A stretch of 64,000 bases of DNA, from contig CAVXIR010000002.1 of assembly GCA_963761975.1 (NCBI GenBank), forward strand, positions 1,984,001-2,048,000. Direction: 5' to 3'. Shown in pieces: positions 41,709 to 48,590 of the stretch (within the stretch, counting starts at the first letter, position 1; the number at the start of each line of letters is the position of its first letter). The position numbers and the translations under genes were made by a program. The notes beneath the pieces are model-generated. The model was given only the letters and a program-made list of their open reading frames with translations, did no database searches and had not been told where the DNA came from. The stretch is from JAMQPK01 sp963761975. GTDB lineage: Bacteria > Acidobacteriota > Vicinamibacteria > Vicinamibacterales > JAMQPK01.

Positions 41709-43166
41709 CTAGCTCTGGGGCAGCAGAAGTCGAAACGTCGTGCCTCGTCCCTCGGTCGACTGCACTTCGATCTCGCCGCCATGCAATTGGACGATTCTAT
41801 AGACGATCGACAGACCGATGCCGCTGCCTTCAGGCTTCGTCGTGTAATAAAGGTCGAAGATTCGGTCCAGCTTATCAGCTGAAATTCCCACGCCCGTATC
41901 TTCTATCGTCAGAGCAATTCGGCGATCTTTCTCCACCTTCGCCCCCATCGTGAGCTTGCCTCCGTTGGGCATGGCCTGGCAGCCGTTGAGCGCCAGATTC
42001 AGAAGCGCCTGACGTAGCAGCGCGGGATCTGCTCGCAGCTCGCCGACGTTCGAGACGTCGGCCCGGCAGACGATGCCGCTCCGCCGGGCGTCGGGCTCGA
42101 CGAGCGCGATCACTTCGTTGATGACGGACTGGACGTTGACGGGCTGGGGCTGCAGCTCTTCGGGCCGGATGAAACGGACAAACCCCGTAATCACTTCGTC
42201 TAACCGCTTGATTTCAGACGCAATGACGTCGAGGTGCTCGCGGGCGCCGCTGACGTCGTGGGGCGGTTCTTCGCGGCCTTCCAAACCCAGCACGGCGCCG
42301 ACGGTGGTGCGCGAGCTGCGCTGTAGCCGTTGAAGGTGCTCGCGCACGAGCTCGAGGTGTATCGTCATGGCGTTCAGCGGGTTCCGCACCTCATGGGTCA
42401 CGCCCGCCATCAGACGCCCAAGCGATCGCGCGGCCAGTTTCTCGCTGATGGCCCTGAACGATTCGCCGACGCCTTCGAGCTCTTCATCGGGTGGCAGGTC
42501 GATACTGCCCACCTTTTCGCCTCGCTGCAGCTTCACCAGGCCGCTGTTGATGACGTGAATGGGGCGCAGGATCAATCCAGCGAGGACCATCCCGAGCAGG
42601 ATGGCCGCGCACGAGACAACCGCCGTCGTCCACAGCATCGGCTGGACTGCCTGGGCCAGGTCGTTGCGAATGAGAATGGGGGAGAGGCCGACGCGAATCG
42701 CTCCAAAAGGCGAATCGCCGAGCTCCAGTGGCAGGACCACTTCGAGCGACCGATCGGCGTAAATGGAACGGATCTGCGTGAGGGTATCGCCGTCGAGCAC
42801 CGTGGCAAGGCTTTCGCCCGGGTCGATCCTCTGGCCTTCGGCGGCAGGGAAGCTGTGCGCGATCGCGCGCCCCTCGTTGTCGACGACCGCGGCGTAGGTC
42901 ACGTTGCGGCTGTAGGCGGCGGTCGACTCGAGAATGGAGCGGATGCCGGCATCGGTGCGGAGTGTCGCTGACGGATCGCCGCCGGCCGCGATAGCGTCAC
43001 GGGCGCGCTGATAGATCGTACGACCGAGCAGGTCGCCAATGCCGCGGCTGTCTTCCAGTCCCACGCGCGCGAGATTCGCCACGTGCTGCACGCTCAGCGC
43101 AATCATTGCAAGCGCAATCAGCAGCGTGACAGCGGCGGTTTGCCGGACTCTCAAACTGGCGCGCAT
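41709..43166 (-). CDS. Membrane sensor histidine kinase (NtrB/ZraS-like)
   Basis: A 485-residue protein. TM1 is at about 11-30, a roughly 140-residue periplasmic sensor at 32-172, and TM2 at about 178-200. Next comes a HAMP-like segment (RPIHVINSGLVKLQRGE) and the dimerisation H-box GVTHEVRNPLNAM (phosphorylated His258). ATPase boxes follow: LNGCQAMPNGG (N), IEDTGVGISADKL (G1), YYTTKPEGSGIGLSIV (F/G2). Two spans around a periplasmic domain suggest an extracytoplasmic signal. It begins 5 bp after the sigma54 response regulator gene, its obvious partner. Confidence 0.93.
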   Translation of the reverse strand: MRASLRVRQTAAVTLLIALAMIALSVQHVANLARVGLEDSRGIGDLLGRTIYQRARDAIAAGGDPSATLRTDAGIRSILESTAAYSRNVTYAAVVDNEGRAIAHSFPAAEGQRIDPGESLATVLDGDTLTQIRSIYADRSLEVVLPLELGDSPFGAIRVGLSPILIRNDLAQAVQPMLWTTAVVSCAAILLGMVLAGLILRPIHVINSGLVKLQRGEKVGSIDLPPDEELEGVGESFRAISEKLAARSLGRLMAGVTHEVRNPLNAMTIHLELVREHLQRLQRSSRTTVGAVLGLEGREEPPHDVSGAREHLDVIASEIKRLDEVITGFVRFIRPEELQPQPVNVQSVINEVIALVEPDARRSGIVCRADVSNVGELRADPALLRQALLNLALNGCQAMPNGGKLTMGAKVEKDRRIALTIEDTGVGISADKLDRIFDLYYTTKPEGSGIGLSIVYRIVQLHGGEIEVQSTEGRGTTFRLLLPQS

Positions 43167-43171
43167 GTTGA

Positions 43172-44530
43172 TCAGGTTTTTTCAGCTTCGCGACGGAACC
43201 GTTTCAGTTTGTTGTGGAGCGTCTTGACGGTGACGCCGAGAATTTCGGCAGCGCGCGTCTTGTTGTCGCGTGTGTGCGCGAGCGTCAGCTCGATGAGCCG
43301 CCGCTCGGCTTCGTCGACCGTCATGCCCGGCGTGAGCCCGACCGACTGGATCGATGGCGGAGCCGGCCCTGACAGGTCGTGCGGAAGGTGATCGGTTTCG
43401 ACGAACTCGCCCGGGCTCAGAATCACGGCTCGTTCGATCACGTTGCGCAGCTCGCGAACGTTGCCCGGCCACGAATATCGCTGAAGCAGGCGCACCGCCT
43501 CCGGCGCAAGCGCCTTCACAGACTTGCCGTTGCGCGCGTTGAATTCGGCAATGAACGTTTCGACGAGCAGCGGGATGTCTTCCACTCGGTCGCGCAGCGG
43601 GGGCACGCAGATGCCGATGACGTTGATGCGGTAGTAGAGGTCCTCGCGCAGCTTACCCTGCTGAACGGCTTTTGCCGGGTCGACGTTGGTCGCCGCGACG
43701 AGCCGTACGTCGACCGCCTGTTCCTTCTGCCCGCCGAGGCGGCGGACAGTCCTCTCCTGCAACACCCGCAGCAGCTTGGCCTGGATCGCCGGAGAGATCT
43801 CGGCAATCTCGTCGAGAAAGAGCGTGCCGGTATGTGCCAGCTCGAAGCAGCCTGGACGGCGATCCATGGCGCCCGTAAAGGCGCCGCGTTCGTGACCGAA
43901 GATCTCGTTTTCGAGCAGCGACTCCGGAATGGCCGCGCAGTTGATGGCCACAAACGGGTGTTTGCTGCGACCGCTGAGGTGGTGGATGGTCTTCGCAACG
44001 AGCTCCTTGCCGGTGCCGGATTCGCCGTAGACGAGCACCGAGGCGGCCGTCGGAGCGGCCTGCTCGATGACGCGATACACCGATCGAAGGGCGGGTGCGT
44101 TGCCCACCATCTCCCCGAACCGCCCGTAATCCTGTAACTGACGGCGGAGTCCCGCCACGTCACGCAGGGCGCTTTCGCGTTCGGCGACGTGCGTCAGCAG
44201 CGTACGAAGCCGCTGCGGCTCGACCGGTTTTGCCAGATAGTCGTACGCTCCTTCTTTCATCGCCGAGACGGCGGTGTCGACGCTGCCCTGGGCGGTGATG
44301 AGCACGAACGTCAGGTCTGTCAGGCGATCCCTGACGCGATGGAGCAACTCGAGGCCGTCCATGCGGGGCATCACCATGTCGGCGAGGACCACGGACGGAC
44401 GGTATGACGTGATTTTTTCGAGGCCTTCCTGGCCATCGGCCGCGCCCTCCGCCTCATATCCCCAGGCGCGGACCAGTTCGGTCAGGCCACGTCTGGCGGC
44501 GGCGTCGTCTTCGACGATGAGGACTCGCAT
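43172..44530 (-). CDS. NtrC-family sigma54-dependent response regulator
   Basis: A 452-residue protein from the ATG at 44530; a TTG six codons upstream is less likely. The receiver domain has IVEDD and the phospho-acceptor Asp51 (VLADMVMPRMDG). The AAA+ domain has Walker A GESGTGKE (170-177), the sigma54-contact loop GAFTGA (217-222), Walker B TLFLDEIAEI and the R-finger region. The Fis-type HTH (AAEILGVTVKTLHNKLKRF) closes the protein. The intact GAFTGA means it can open sigma54 promoters. It pairs with the adjacent kinase. A well-formed sigma54 promoter lies about 1.1 kb away at 45626, the only such site noticed in the window. Confidence 0.95.
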   Translation of the reverse strand: MRVLIVEDDAAARRGLTELVRAWGYEAEGAADGQEGLEKITSYRPSVVLADMVMPRMDGLELLHRVRDRLTDLTFVLITAQGSVDTAVSAMKEGAYDYLAKPVEPQRLRTLLTHVAERESALRDVAGLRRQLQDYGRFGEMVGNAPALRSVYRVIEQAAPTAASVLVYGESGTGKELVAKTIHHLSGRSKHPFVAINCAAIPESLLENEIFGHERGAFTGAMDRRPGCFELAHTGTLFLDEIAEISPAIQAKLLRVLQERTVRRLGGQKEQAVDVRLVAATNVDPAKAVQQGKLREDLYYRINVIGICVPPLRDRVEDIPLLVETFIAEFNARNGKSVKALAPEAVRLLQRYSWPGNVRELRNVIERAVILSPGEFVETDHLPHDLSGPAPPSIQSVGLTPGMTVDEAERRLIELTLAHTRDNKTRAAEILGVTVKTLHNKLKRFRREAEKT

Positions 44531-44626
44531 TTCGATCTCAGAATACAACGGAACTCCATCACGTTCGTGGGTGCATGCGGTCGTCAGCCGTCGGCCTATG
44601 CGAATGCGTGCGAGGGCGGGAAGGCG

Positions 44627-44653
44627 GAAGGCCGGGCCCTAGGCCCGGCCTTC
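44627..44653. terminator. Strong palindrome after the OmpA gene
   Basis: A perfect 12-bp stem, GAAGGCCGGGCC with GGCCCGGCCTTC, around a CTA loop, lies 23 bp past the OmpA stop. There is no T-run, but a stem this stable can end or protect the transcript and insulates the regulator gene from the OmpA gene. Confidence 0.65.
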
Positions 44654-44675
44654 GGAGTGAGGGGTTACACGAGGA

Positions 44676-45359
44676 CTACGCGAGGATTCTGATAACGACG
44701 CGGCGATTCTGCGCGCGACCGTCGCGCGTCTTGTTCGGGCTCACGGGCTTGTCTTCGCCCCAGCTGATGACGTTGATCTTGTGCAGCGGCACCTGATGCG
44801 CTTCGTAGAGATAGCGCTTCACCGCCTCGGCGCGCGCTTCGCCGACGCGCTGGTTGATCAGTTTGTCACCGCTCGAATCGGTGTGGCCTTCGATTTCGAC
44901 GTAGTTGCCGCGGGGATTGGCCTTCAGATCCGCGATCATCTGGTCGATGCGCGACTGCACCGGCTCCGGAAGTGTGGCCGATCCGAACTTGAAGCCACCC
45001 TGGTCTTCACTGATGACGACTTCGTACACGAGTCGCTTTGTCGCCTTATCGACGGCTTCCGCTCTCGCGGCCGCTGCGACTGCCGCCGAGTTTGCGGCCG
45101 AGGCAGATGTCTGCGCTTCCTTTGCCCAGATGCCGACCTGATCTGCCTTCGCATCGACTTTGGTGATCGACGCGCTGTTCTGACGGGTCGCTTCCTGAGT
45201 GGTCTCGAGCGACTGAGAGAGCGTCTCCACTCGCTGCTCAACCCTGGTGCCTAACGTCTCCACCTCGGTGCGGACGAACTTCTTTGTCGCACACGCGGTT
45301 GTGGCGCCGACAACGACGAACCCCACTGCGAGCACGTTGACGATTCGACGGACCTGCAT
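44676..45359 (-). CDS. OmpA-family peptidoglycan-binding lipoprotein
   Basis: A 227-residue protein from the ATG at 45359, which has AAGGGAG 7 bp upstream; a start 48 bp higher lacks one. The signal peptide ends near TTAC, a weak lipobox (Cys about 24). A long coiled coil follows (ETLGTRVEQRVETLSQSLE ... AAVAAAARAEAVDKA). The C-terminal OmpA domain binds peptidoglycan through NYVEIEGHTDSSGDKLINQ and NRRVVIRIL, with RVGEARAEAVKRYL. It tethers the outer membrane to the wall. It reads away from the sigma54 promoter region, so roughly 270 bp of shared upstream DNA may control both directions. Confidence 0.9.
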   Translation of the reverse strand: MQVRRIVNVLAVGFVVVGATTACATKKFVRTEVETLGTRVEQRVETLSQSLETTQEATRQNSASITKVDAKADQVGIWAKEAQTSASAANSAAVAAAARAEAVDKATKRLVYEVVISEDQGGFKFGSATLPEPVQSRIDQMIADLKANPRGNYVEIEGHTDSSGDKLINQRVGEARAEAVKRYLYEAHQVPLHKINVISWGEDKPVSPNKTRDGRAQNRRVVIRILA

Positions 45360-45438
45360 ATTGCGTCTCCCTTCGTATGTAGTGCGCCAACGCGCCCTAC
45401 GCTTCAATCTGCCTTAGGGGTAGAGCAGGAACCGTGCC

Positions 45439-45533
45439 GTACTCCGGGAGAGTACTCGCATTGAATAAGACCGAGGTCACGGAGCGCAGAAAGCCTGTTC
45501 TGCCTAGGCGTCGTGTCCGGCCCGACGGGTCGG
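45439..45533. promoter_or_regulatory. Candidate activator sites upstream of the sigma54 promoter
   Basis: A perfect dyad GTACTC-N5-GAGTAC (45439-45455) lies about 195-210 bp before the predicted start. A second dyad CCGAC-GG-GTCGG (45522-45533) sits between two copies of GTGTCCG. Distances of 100-200 bp are normal for enhancer sites of NtrC-type activators. Assignment rests on symmetry and position only. Confidence 0.35.
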
Positions 45534-45625
45534 CGTGTCCGCCGTTGCCGGGAAAAAAATTCAGGAAGACGGAAAAATTTACTCGGTCAAACTGTGAAAA
45601 AGGGCTGTTTCCCGGGCTTTTGTGT

Positions 45626-45640
45626 GGGCACGCGACTTGC
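45626..45640 (+). promoter_or_regulatory. Sigma54 (-24/-12) promoter
   Basis: GGGCACG-CGAC-TTGC matches the RpoN consensus TGGCACG-N4-TTGC with one mismatch. The invariant GG (-24) and GC (-12) have correct spacing. Transcription would start near 45651 on the plus strand, in front of a folded RNA and not a gene. The NtrC-type activator with GAFTGA is encoded nearby. Confidence 0.7.
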
Positions 45641-45650
45641 CGTAGCAGGC

Positions 45651-45765
45651 GGCGCGTTGTCGGCTTAATCAAAAACACGGCAGGTCCGTGAGCTGGGGGA
45701 GCTGGGCCGACGACGCAGCAGGGGCATCACTATTCCCTTGGTGATGCCCCTGCGTATTTGCTTTT
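45651..45765 (+). ncRNA. Candidate sigma54-transcribed structured small RNA with intrinsic terminator
   Basis: Downstream of the sigma54 promoter an RNA of about 115 nt can fold completely. An outer helix GUCGGC (45659-45664) pairs with GCCGAC (45706-45711). Inside it is a hairpin CACGG-CAGGU-CCGUG (45676-45690), an A-rich single strand (AAUCAAAAACAC) and a G-rich segment CUGGGGGAGCUGG. A perfect 13-bp terminator stem follows, GCAGGGGCAUCAC (45718-45730) with GUGAUGCCCCUGC (45741-45753), and a U-rich tail. No open frame with a ribosome-binding site fits inside. It does not match the GEMM aptamer. The arrangement resembles CrcZ, an RNA made from a sigma54 promoter under CbrAB control, but no sequence relation to CrcZ is claimed. 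Confidence 0.65.
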
Positions 45766-45776
45766 CGTCTTCAAGC

Positions 45777-45814
45777 AATGCCCGATGTATTGCAAGTAAT
45801 GCCCGATGTAGTGC
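45777..45814. repeat. Paired 17-bp direct repeats before the HTH gene
   Basis: AATGCCCGATGTATTGC (45777-45793) and AATGCCCGATGTAGTGC (45798-45814) differ at one base and are spaced 21 bp apart, two helical turns. They lie 40-77 bp before the HTH gene start, in operator position. Confidence 0.7.
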
Positions 45815-45853
45815 CCGGCTGCAGGCCGGCGCTCTACCGCTCCGGGAGTGCCC

Positions 45854-46282
45854 ATGAAAAGTTTTGGCCGTCGCCTGCGCTACGAGCGAGAGCGCCGGCA
45901 AATCAATCTTCGATCAATAGCTGAAACGACAAAAATCGGCGTCCCGCTGCTGGAAGGTCTGGAGCGTGACGACGTGTCGCGCTGGCCGTCTGGAATCTTC
46001 AGAAAGTCGTTCATTCGTTCGTACGCTGAAGCGATCGGTCTCGATCCCGACCCGGTCGTTCGTGAGTTCGTCGATCTGTTCCCCGATCCGCTCGAGGTCG
46101 AATTCGCCACTCCGGAAATCGTCCGGCCGAAACCGGACGCTACAAGTGCACCACCGCCCTCTTTTTCGTCTTCTTCTTCACGTCCTCTGTCCGTAAAGCT
46201 CACCATCACCTGGAGCGGATCACCTTTCGGTGGCATTGCCCGATTCGCGGATTGGAAGATTGTCCGACTGCTTCTGTTCTAA
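45854..46282 (+). CDS. RodZ-like XRE-family HTH protein
   Basis: A 142-residue protein from the ATG at 45854 (GGGAG 5 bp upstream). An XRE/HTH_25 domain (about 3-75) reads FGRRLRYERERRQINLRSIAETTKI ... GIFRKSFIRSYAEAIGLDPDPVV, the form found in RodZ and in small transcription factors. It lacks the RodZ membrane span and periplasmic domain, having instead a Pro/Ser linker and a short basic tail, so it is probably a soluble DNA-binding regulator. The last codons (FADWKIVRLLLF) are encoded by an inverted CCAATCTN word island, suggesting that the original C-terminus was replaced. It follows the small RNA candidate by about 90 bp. Confidence 0.8.
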   Translation: MKSFGRRLRYERERRQINLRSIAETTKIGVPLLEGLERDDVSRWPSGIFRKSFIRSYAEAIGLDPDPVVREFVDLFPDPLEVEFATPEIVRPKPDATSAPPPSFSSSSSRPLSVKLTITWSGSPFGGIARFADWKIVRLLLF

Positions 46283-46315
46283 TCCAATCCGCCAATCTTC
46301 CAATCTGCCAATATA
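46247..46315. repeat. Inverted 8-bp word island spanning the 3' end of the HTH gene
   Basis: GCGGATTGGAAGATTG (46247-46262, coding) pairs with CAATCTTCCAATCTGC (46293-46308) at 15 of 16 positions. The right side is four 8-bp words (CCAATCCG, CCAATCTT, CCAATCTG, CCAATATA). The hairpin lies between convergent genes and probably ends both transcripts. Confidence 0.8.
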
Positions 46316-46319
46316 CGGC

Positions 46320-48590
46320 TCAGCGTAAGTAGGCTTCAGTTAGTCCCCCGTCGACCGGAATGATGTGTCCGGTGGTCTTGGCGCTGGCGTCGCTCAGCAG
46401 CCAGACAATGGCTTCCGCACAGTCTCTGGGAAGAATCGGCCGGCGCGTCAGGGTGCGCTGGGCGTAGAAATCTGCGAGCTTTCCCCGGAGTTCTTCGGTC
46501 GACTCGGATTCCCCGAACGCGATCCCGTACTTCTGCAGGGACTGCATCACGCGATCGCGCGGAAACATCGTCGAGCCGGCCACGACAGTTGCGGGAGCAA
46601 TGCCGTTTACCCGTACGTGAGGCGCCAGGCCGATCGCCAGCTCACGAATCAGATGGTTGACGGCGCTCTTGCTGGTGTCGTAGGCTTCGCTGCCTTTTTT
46701 TGGGACAACCGCGTTTGCCGATCCGGTCAGAACGATTGCAGCGGGCAATTGCTGATCCCGGAAAATCCACTCGAGTTCCTGCGCCAGCAGATAGTTTCCC
46801 GTCACATTCACGAGGAATGTCTTGCTCCACTGCACGTCGGTCAGGCGCCCGTCTAAAGCGGCGACAGGATAGATTGCGGCGGTATTGACGACAGCGTCGA
46901 CGCCGCCGAAGGAAAGTGCGGCGAAGGTGGCGGCATTCGCAAGGCTTGCGCTCGAGCCGAGATCGACAGCCAGGTTTGCCGACGCGTCGATCGATGAGGC
47001 TTTGGCGGCATCGGCAGCAGCCGCGGCCGCACTCTCGGCGTCGGCATCTGCGATCACGAGATGCGCGCCCCTGCGCGCCAGCAGGAGCGCCACTTCACGA
47101 CCGATGCCGCTCCCGCCGCCGACGATCATGACGATCTTCCGGCTGAACTCGGCCTCCGGCGGCATGCGTTGCAGTTTGGCTTCTTCGAGCGCCCAATATT
47201 CGATACGGAAGGCCTCGGAACGAGGCAGCGCCACGTAGTTGTGGAACTGGTCGAACTGTTTCGATTGTTCCGGGTGCCGTGCCTGAGGCAGTACGGACTG
47301 CCCGGACTGCCCCAACGCGGCTGCCGCGTTGGGGGCCCCGGCTTGGGCCGGATCATGACCGTCCTCCTCGAGCGCCGTCGCTCCGTCCATGACGTTGATT
47401 GCGTTGATGAAAAACTCGGTGGTGATGCGCGCTTCCCTCTTGTTCTTGCCGAAGCCGAAGAGCCCGATGCCGGGAATGATAACGACCGATGGGTTCGAGT
47501 CGCGCAGCTTCGGCGAGTCGGCTGTCGCAAACGACTCGTAGTACTTCACATAGCTCGTGCGGTAGTTCGCAACCTGGATACGGATCGCCGTCTTCAGGCC
47601 TTCGAGATTGCCCGACGCCGGATTCCAGTCCACGACGAGTGGACAGATCCGGGTTCGCAGAAAGTGGTCAGGGCAACTCGTGCCGAGCCGGCCCAGCTCT
47701 GTCGCCCATGCGGAACCCGCAAAGTCGAGCGAGACCTGGTCGTCGGCGAAATGCGCGATCGCACGTCGGTTCGAAGACAGTTCGCCACGCAGCGCGGGAA
47801 GCACCCGCGCGGCAATCTCACGGCGATTCCCGGACGGCTTGTGCGCGGCGCCACCGAATTGCACGGAATGGCGCGCCCGGTGGGCATCGATGAATTGCCC
47901 CATCTCATCGATGGTCCGGAGGCTGTTCAGATAACACTCGCGGCCGGTCGCGCCCCAGGTGAACAAACCGTGGCTGCCGAGAATCAAACCCTCGCAGCCC
48001 GGGTTGTCTCGGACAGCCGCCTCGATCATGAGCGCAAGCTCGAAGCCCGGCCGCTGCCATGGAATCCAGATAATCCGCCGGCTGAACGTGCGGTTGAATT
48101 CCTCGAGCTTCTGCCTGCCGTTTGCGCTGGCAGCCAGAGCGATGGCCCAGTCGGGATGGAGGTGATCGACGTGCGGCGCGGGCAGAAACGCGTGCAGGGG
48201 CGTATCGATCGACGCGGCCACGCGGTTCTGTCCGAATGCCGACAGGGCATAGAATCCGACCATTTCGTCCTCGAATGCCTCACCCCGGTAGCGCGCCTTC
48301 AACTGCTCGAGCCGGTCGAGATAGAGAAGCGCAAACCCGGCATCGCCGATCGATCCGAGATCGCCTCCGCTGCCCTTCACCGCCAGGACCCGCGACGGTT
48401 TGCCTGTAAAGGGATCCGGCAGCGAGATCTTCCCGCTGGTATTGCCTCCGCCAAAATTCGTAATCCGAAGATCGGCGCCGAGGAGATTCGAGCGATAGCG
48501 AAGGAGAGACAATGGACTGGCTTCAAGCGTGCCGGCCACTGCAGGGTCCCAGAGGTCTTCGAGATGATGAAGCCGAATCGTCTCAGGCAT
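46320..48590 (-). CDS. rhaD: Bifunctional rhamnulose-1-phosphate aldolase / short-chain dehydrogenase
   Basis: A 756-residue protein from the ATG at 48590, 8 bp inside the kinase gene end; upstream frame extension has no homology. The class II aldolase/adducin domain (about 1-430) has ITNFGGGNTSGKI, HLHPDWAIALAAS (metal His) and GSHGLFTWG. The C-terminal SDR domain has MIVGGGSGIGREVALLLARRG and the YxxxK pair in YDTSKSAV. Such fusions split L-rhamnulose-1-phosphate to DHAP and L-lactaldehyde and oxidise the aldehyde to lactate. Between NVMDGATALEE and HNYVALPRSEAF lies a low-complexity insertion of about 40 residues made of 9-bp words and an 11-bp hairpin. Confidence 0.9.
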   Translation of the reverse strand: MPETIRLHHLEDLWDPAVAGTLEASPLSLLRYRSNLLGADLRITNFGGGNTSGKISLPDPFTGKPSRVLAVKGSGGDLGSIGDAGFALLYLDRLEQLKARYRGEAFEDEMVGFYALSAFGQNRVAASIDTPLHAFLPAPHVDHLHPDWAIALAASANGRQKLEEFNRTFSRRIIWIPWQRPGFELALMIEAAVRDNPGCEGLILGSHGLFTWGATGRECYLNSLRTIDEMGQFIDAHRARHSVQFGGAAHKPSGNRREIAARVLPALRGELSSNRRAIAHFADDQVSLDFAGSAWATELGRLGTSCPDHFLRTRICPLVVDWNPASGNLEGLKTAIRIQVANYRTSYVKYYESFATADSPKLRDSNPSVVIIPGIGLFGFGKNKREARITTEFFINAINVMDGATALEEDGHDPAQAGAPNAAAALGQSGQSVLPQARHPEQSKQFDQFHNYVALPRSEAFRIEYWALEEAKLQRMPPEAEFSRKIVMIVGGGSGIGREVALLLARRGAHLVIADADAESAAAAAADAAKASSIDASANLAVDLGSSASLANAATFAALSFGGVDAVVNTAAIYPVAALDGRLTDVQWSKTFLVNVTGNYLLAQELEWIFRDQQLPAAIVLTGSANAVVPKKGSEAYDTSKSAVNHLIRELAIGLAPHVRVNGIAPATVVAGSTMFPRDRVMQSLQKYGIAFGESESTEELRGKLADFYAQRTLTRRPILPRDCAEAIVWLLSDASAKTTGHIIPVDGGLTEAYLR
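47244..47345. repeat. In-frame word island and hairpin inside the aldolase gene
   Basis: Read on the plus strand: GAACTGGTC, GAACTGTTT, CGATTGTTC, CGGGTGCCG, later CGGACTGCC twice, then a perfect 11-bp stem CCCCAACGCGG-CTG-CCGCGTTGGGG (47310-47334). All of it stays in frame on the minus strand and encodes an Ala/Gln/Ser-rich stretch between the aldolase and dehydrogenase domains. Confidence 0.75.

Noticed and set aside
41234..41953. Plus-strand Gly/Ser-rich frame across the lipoprotein gene
   Set aside because: It is the antisense of the Pro-rich lipoprotein and of the kinase 3' end; no start signal.
45651..45715. GEMM-type c-di-GMP riboswitch
   Set aside because: The tetraloop/receptor and conserved A-rich junction of GEMM are missing; the RNA ends in its own terminator well before a gene.
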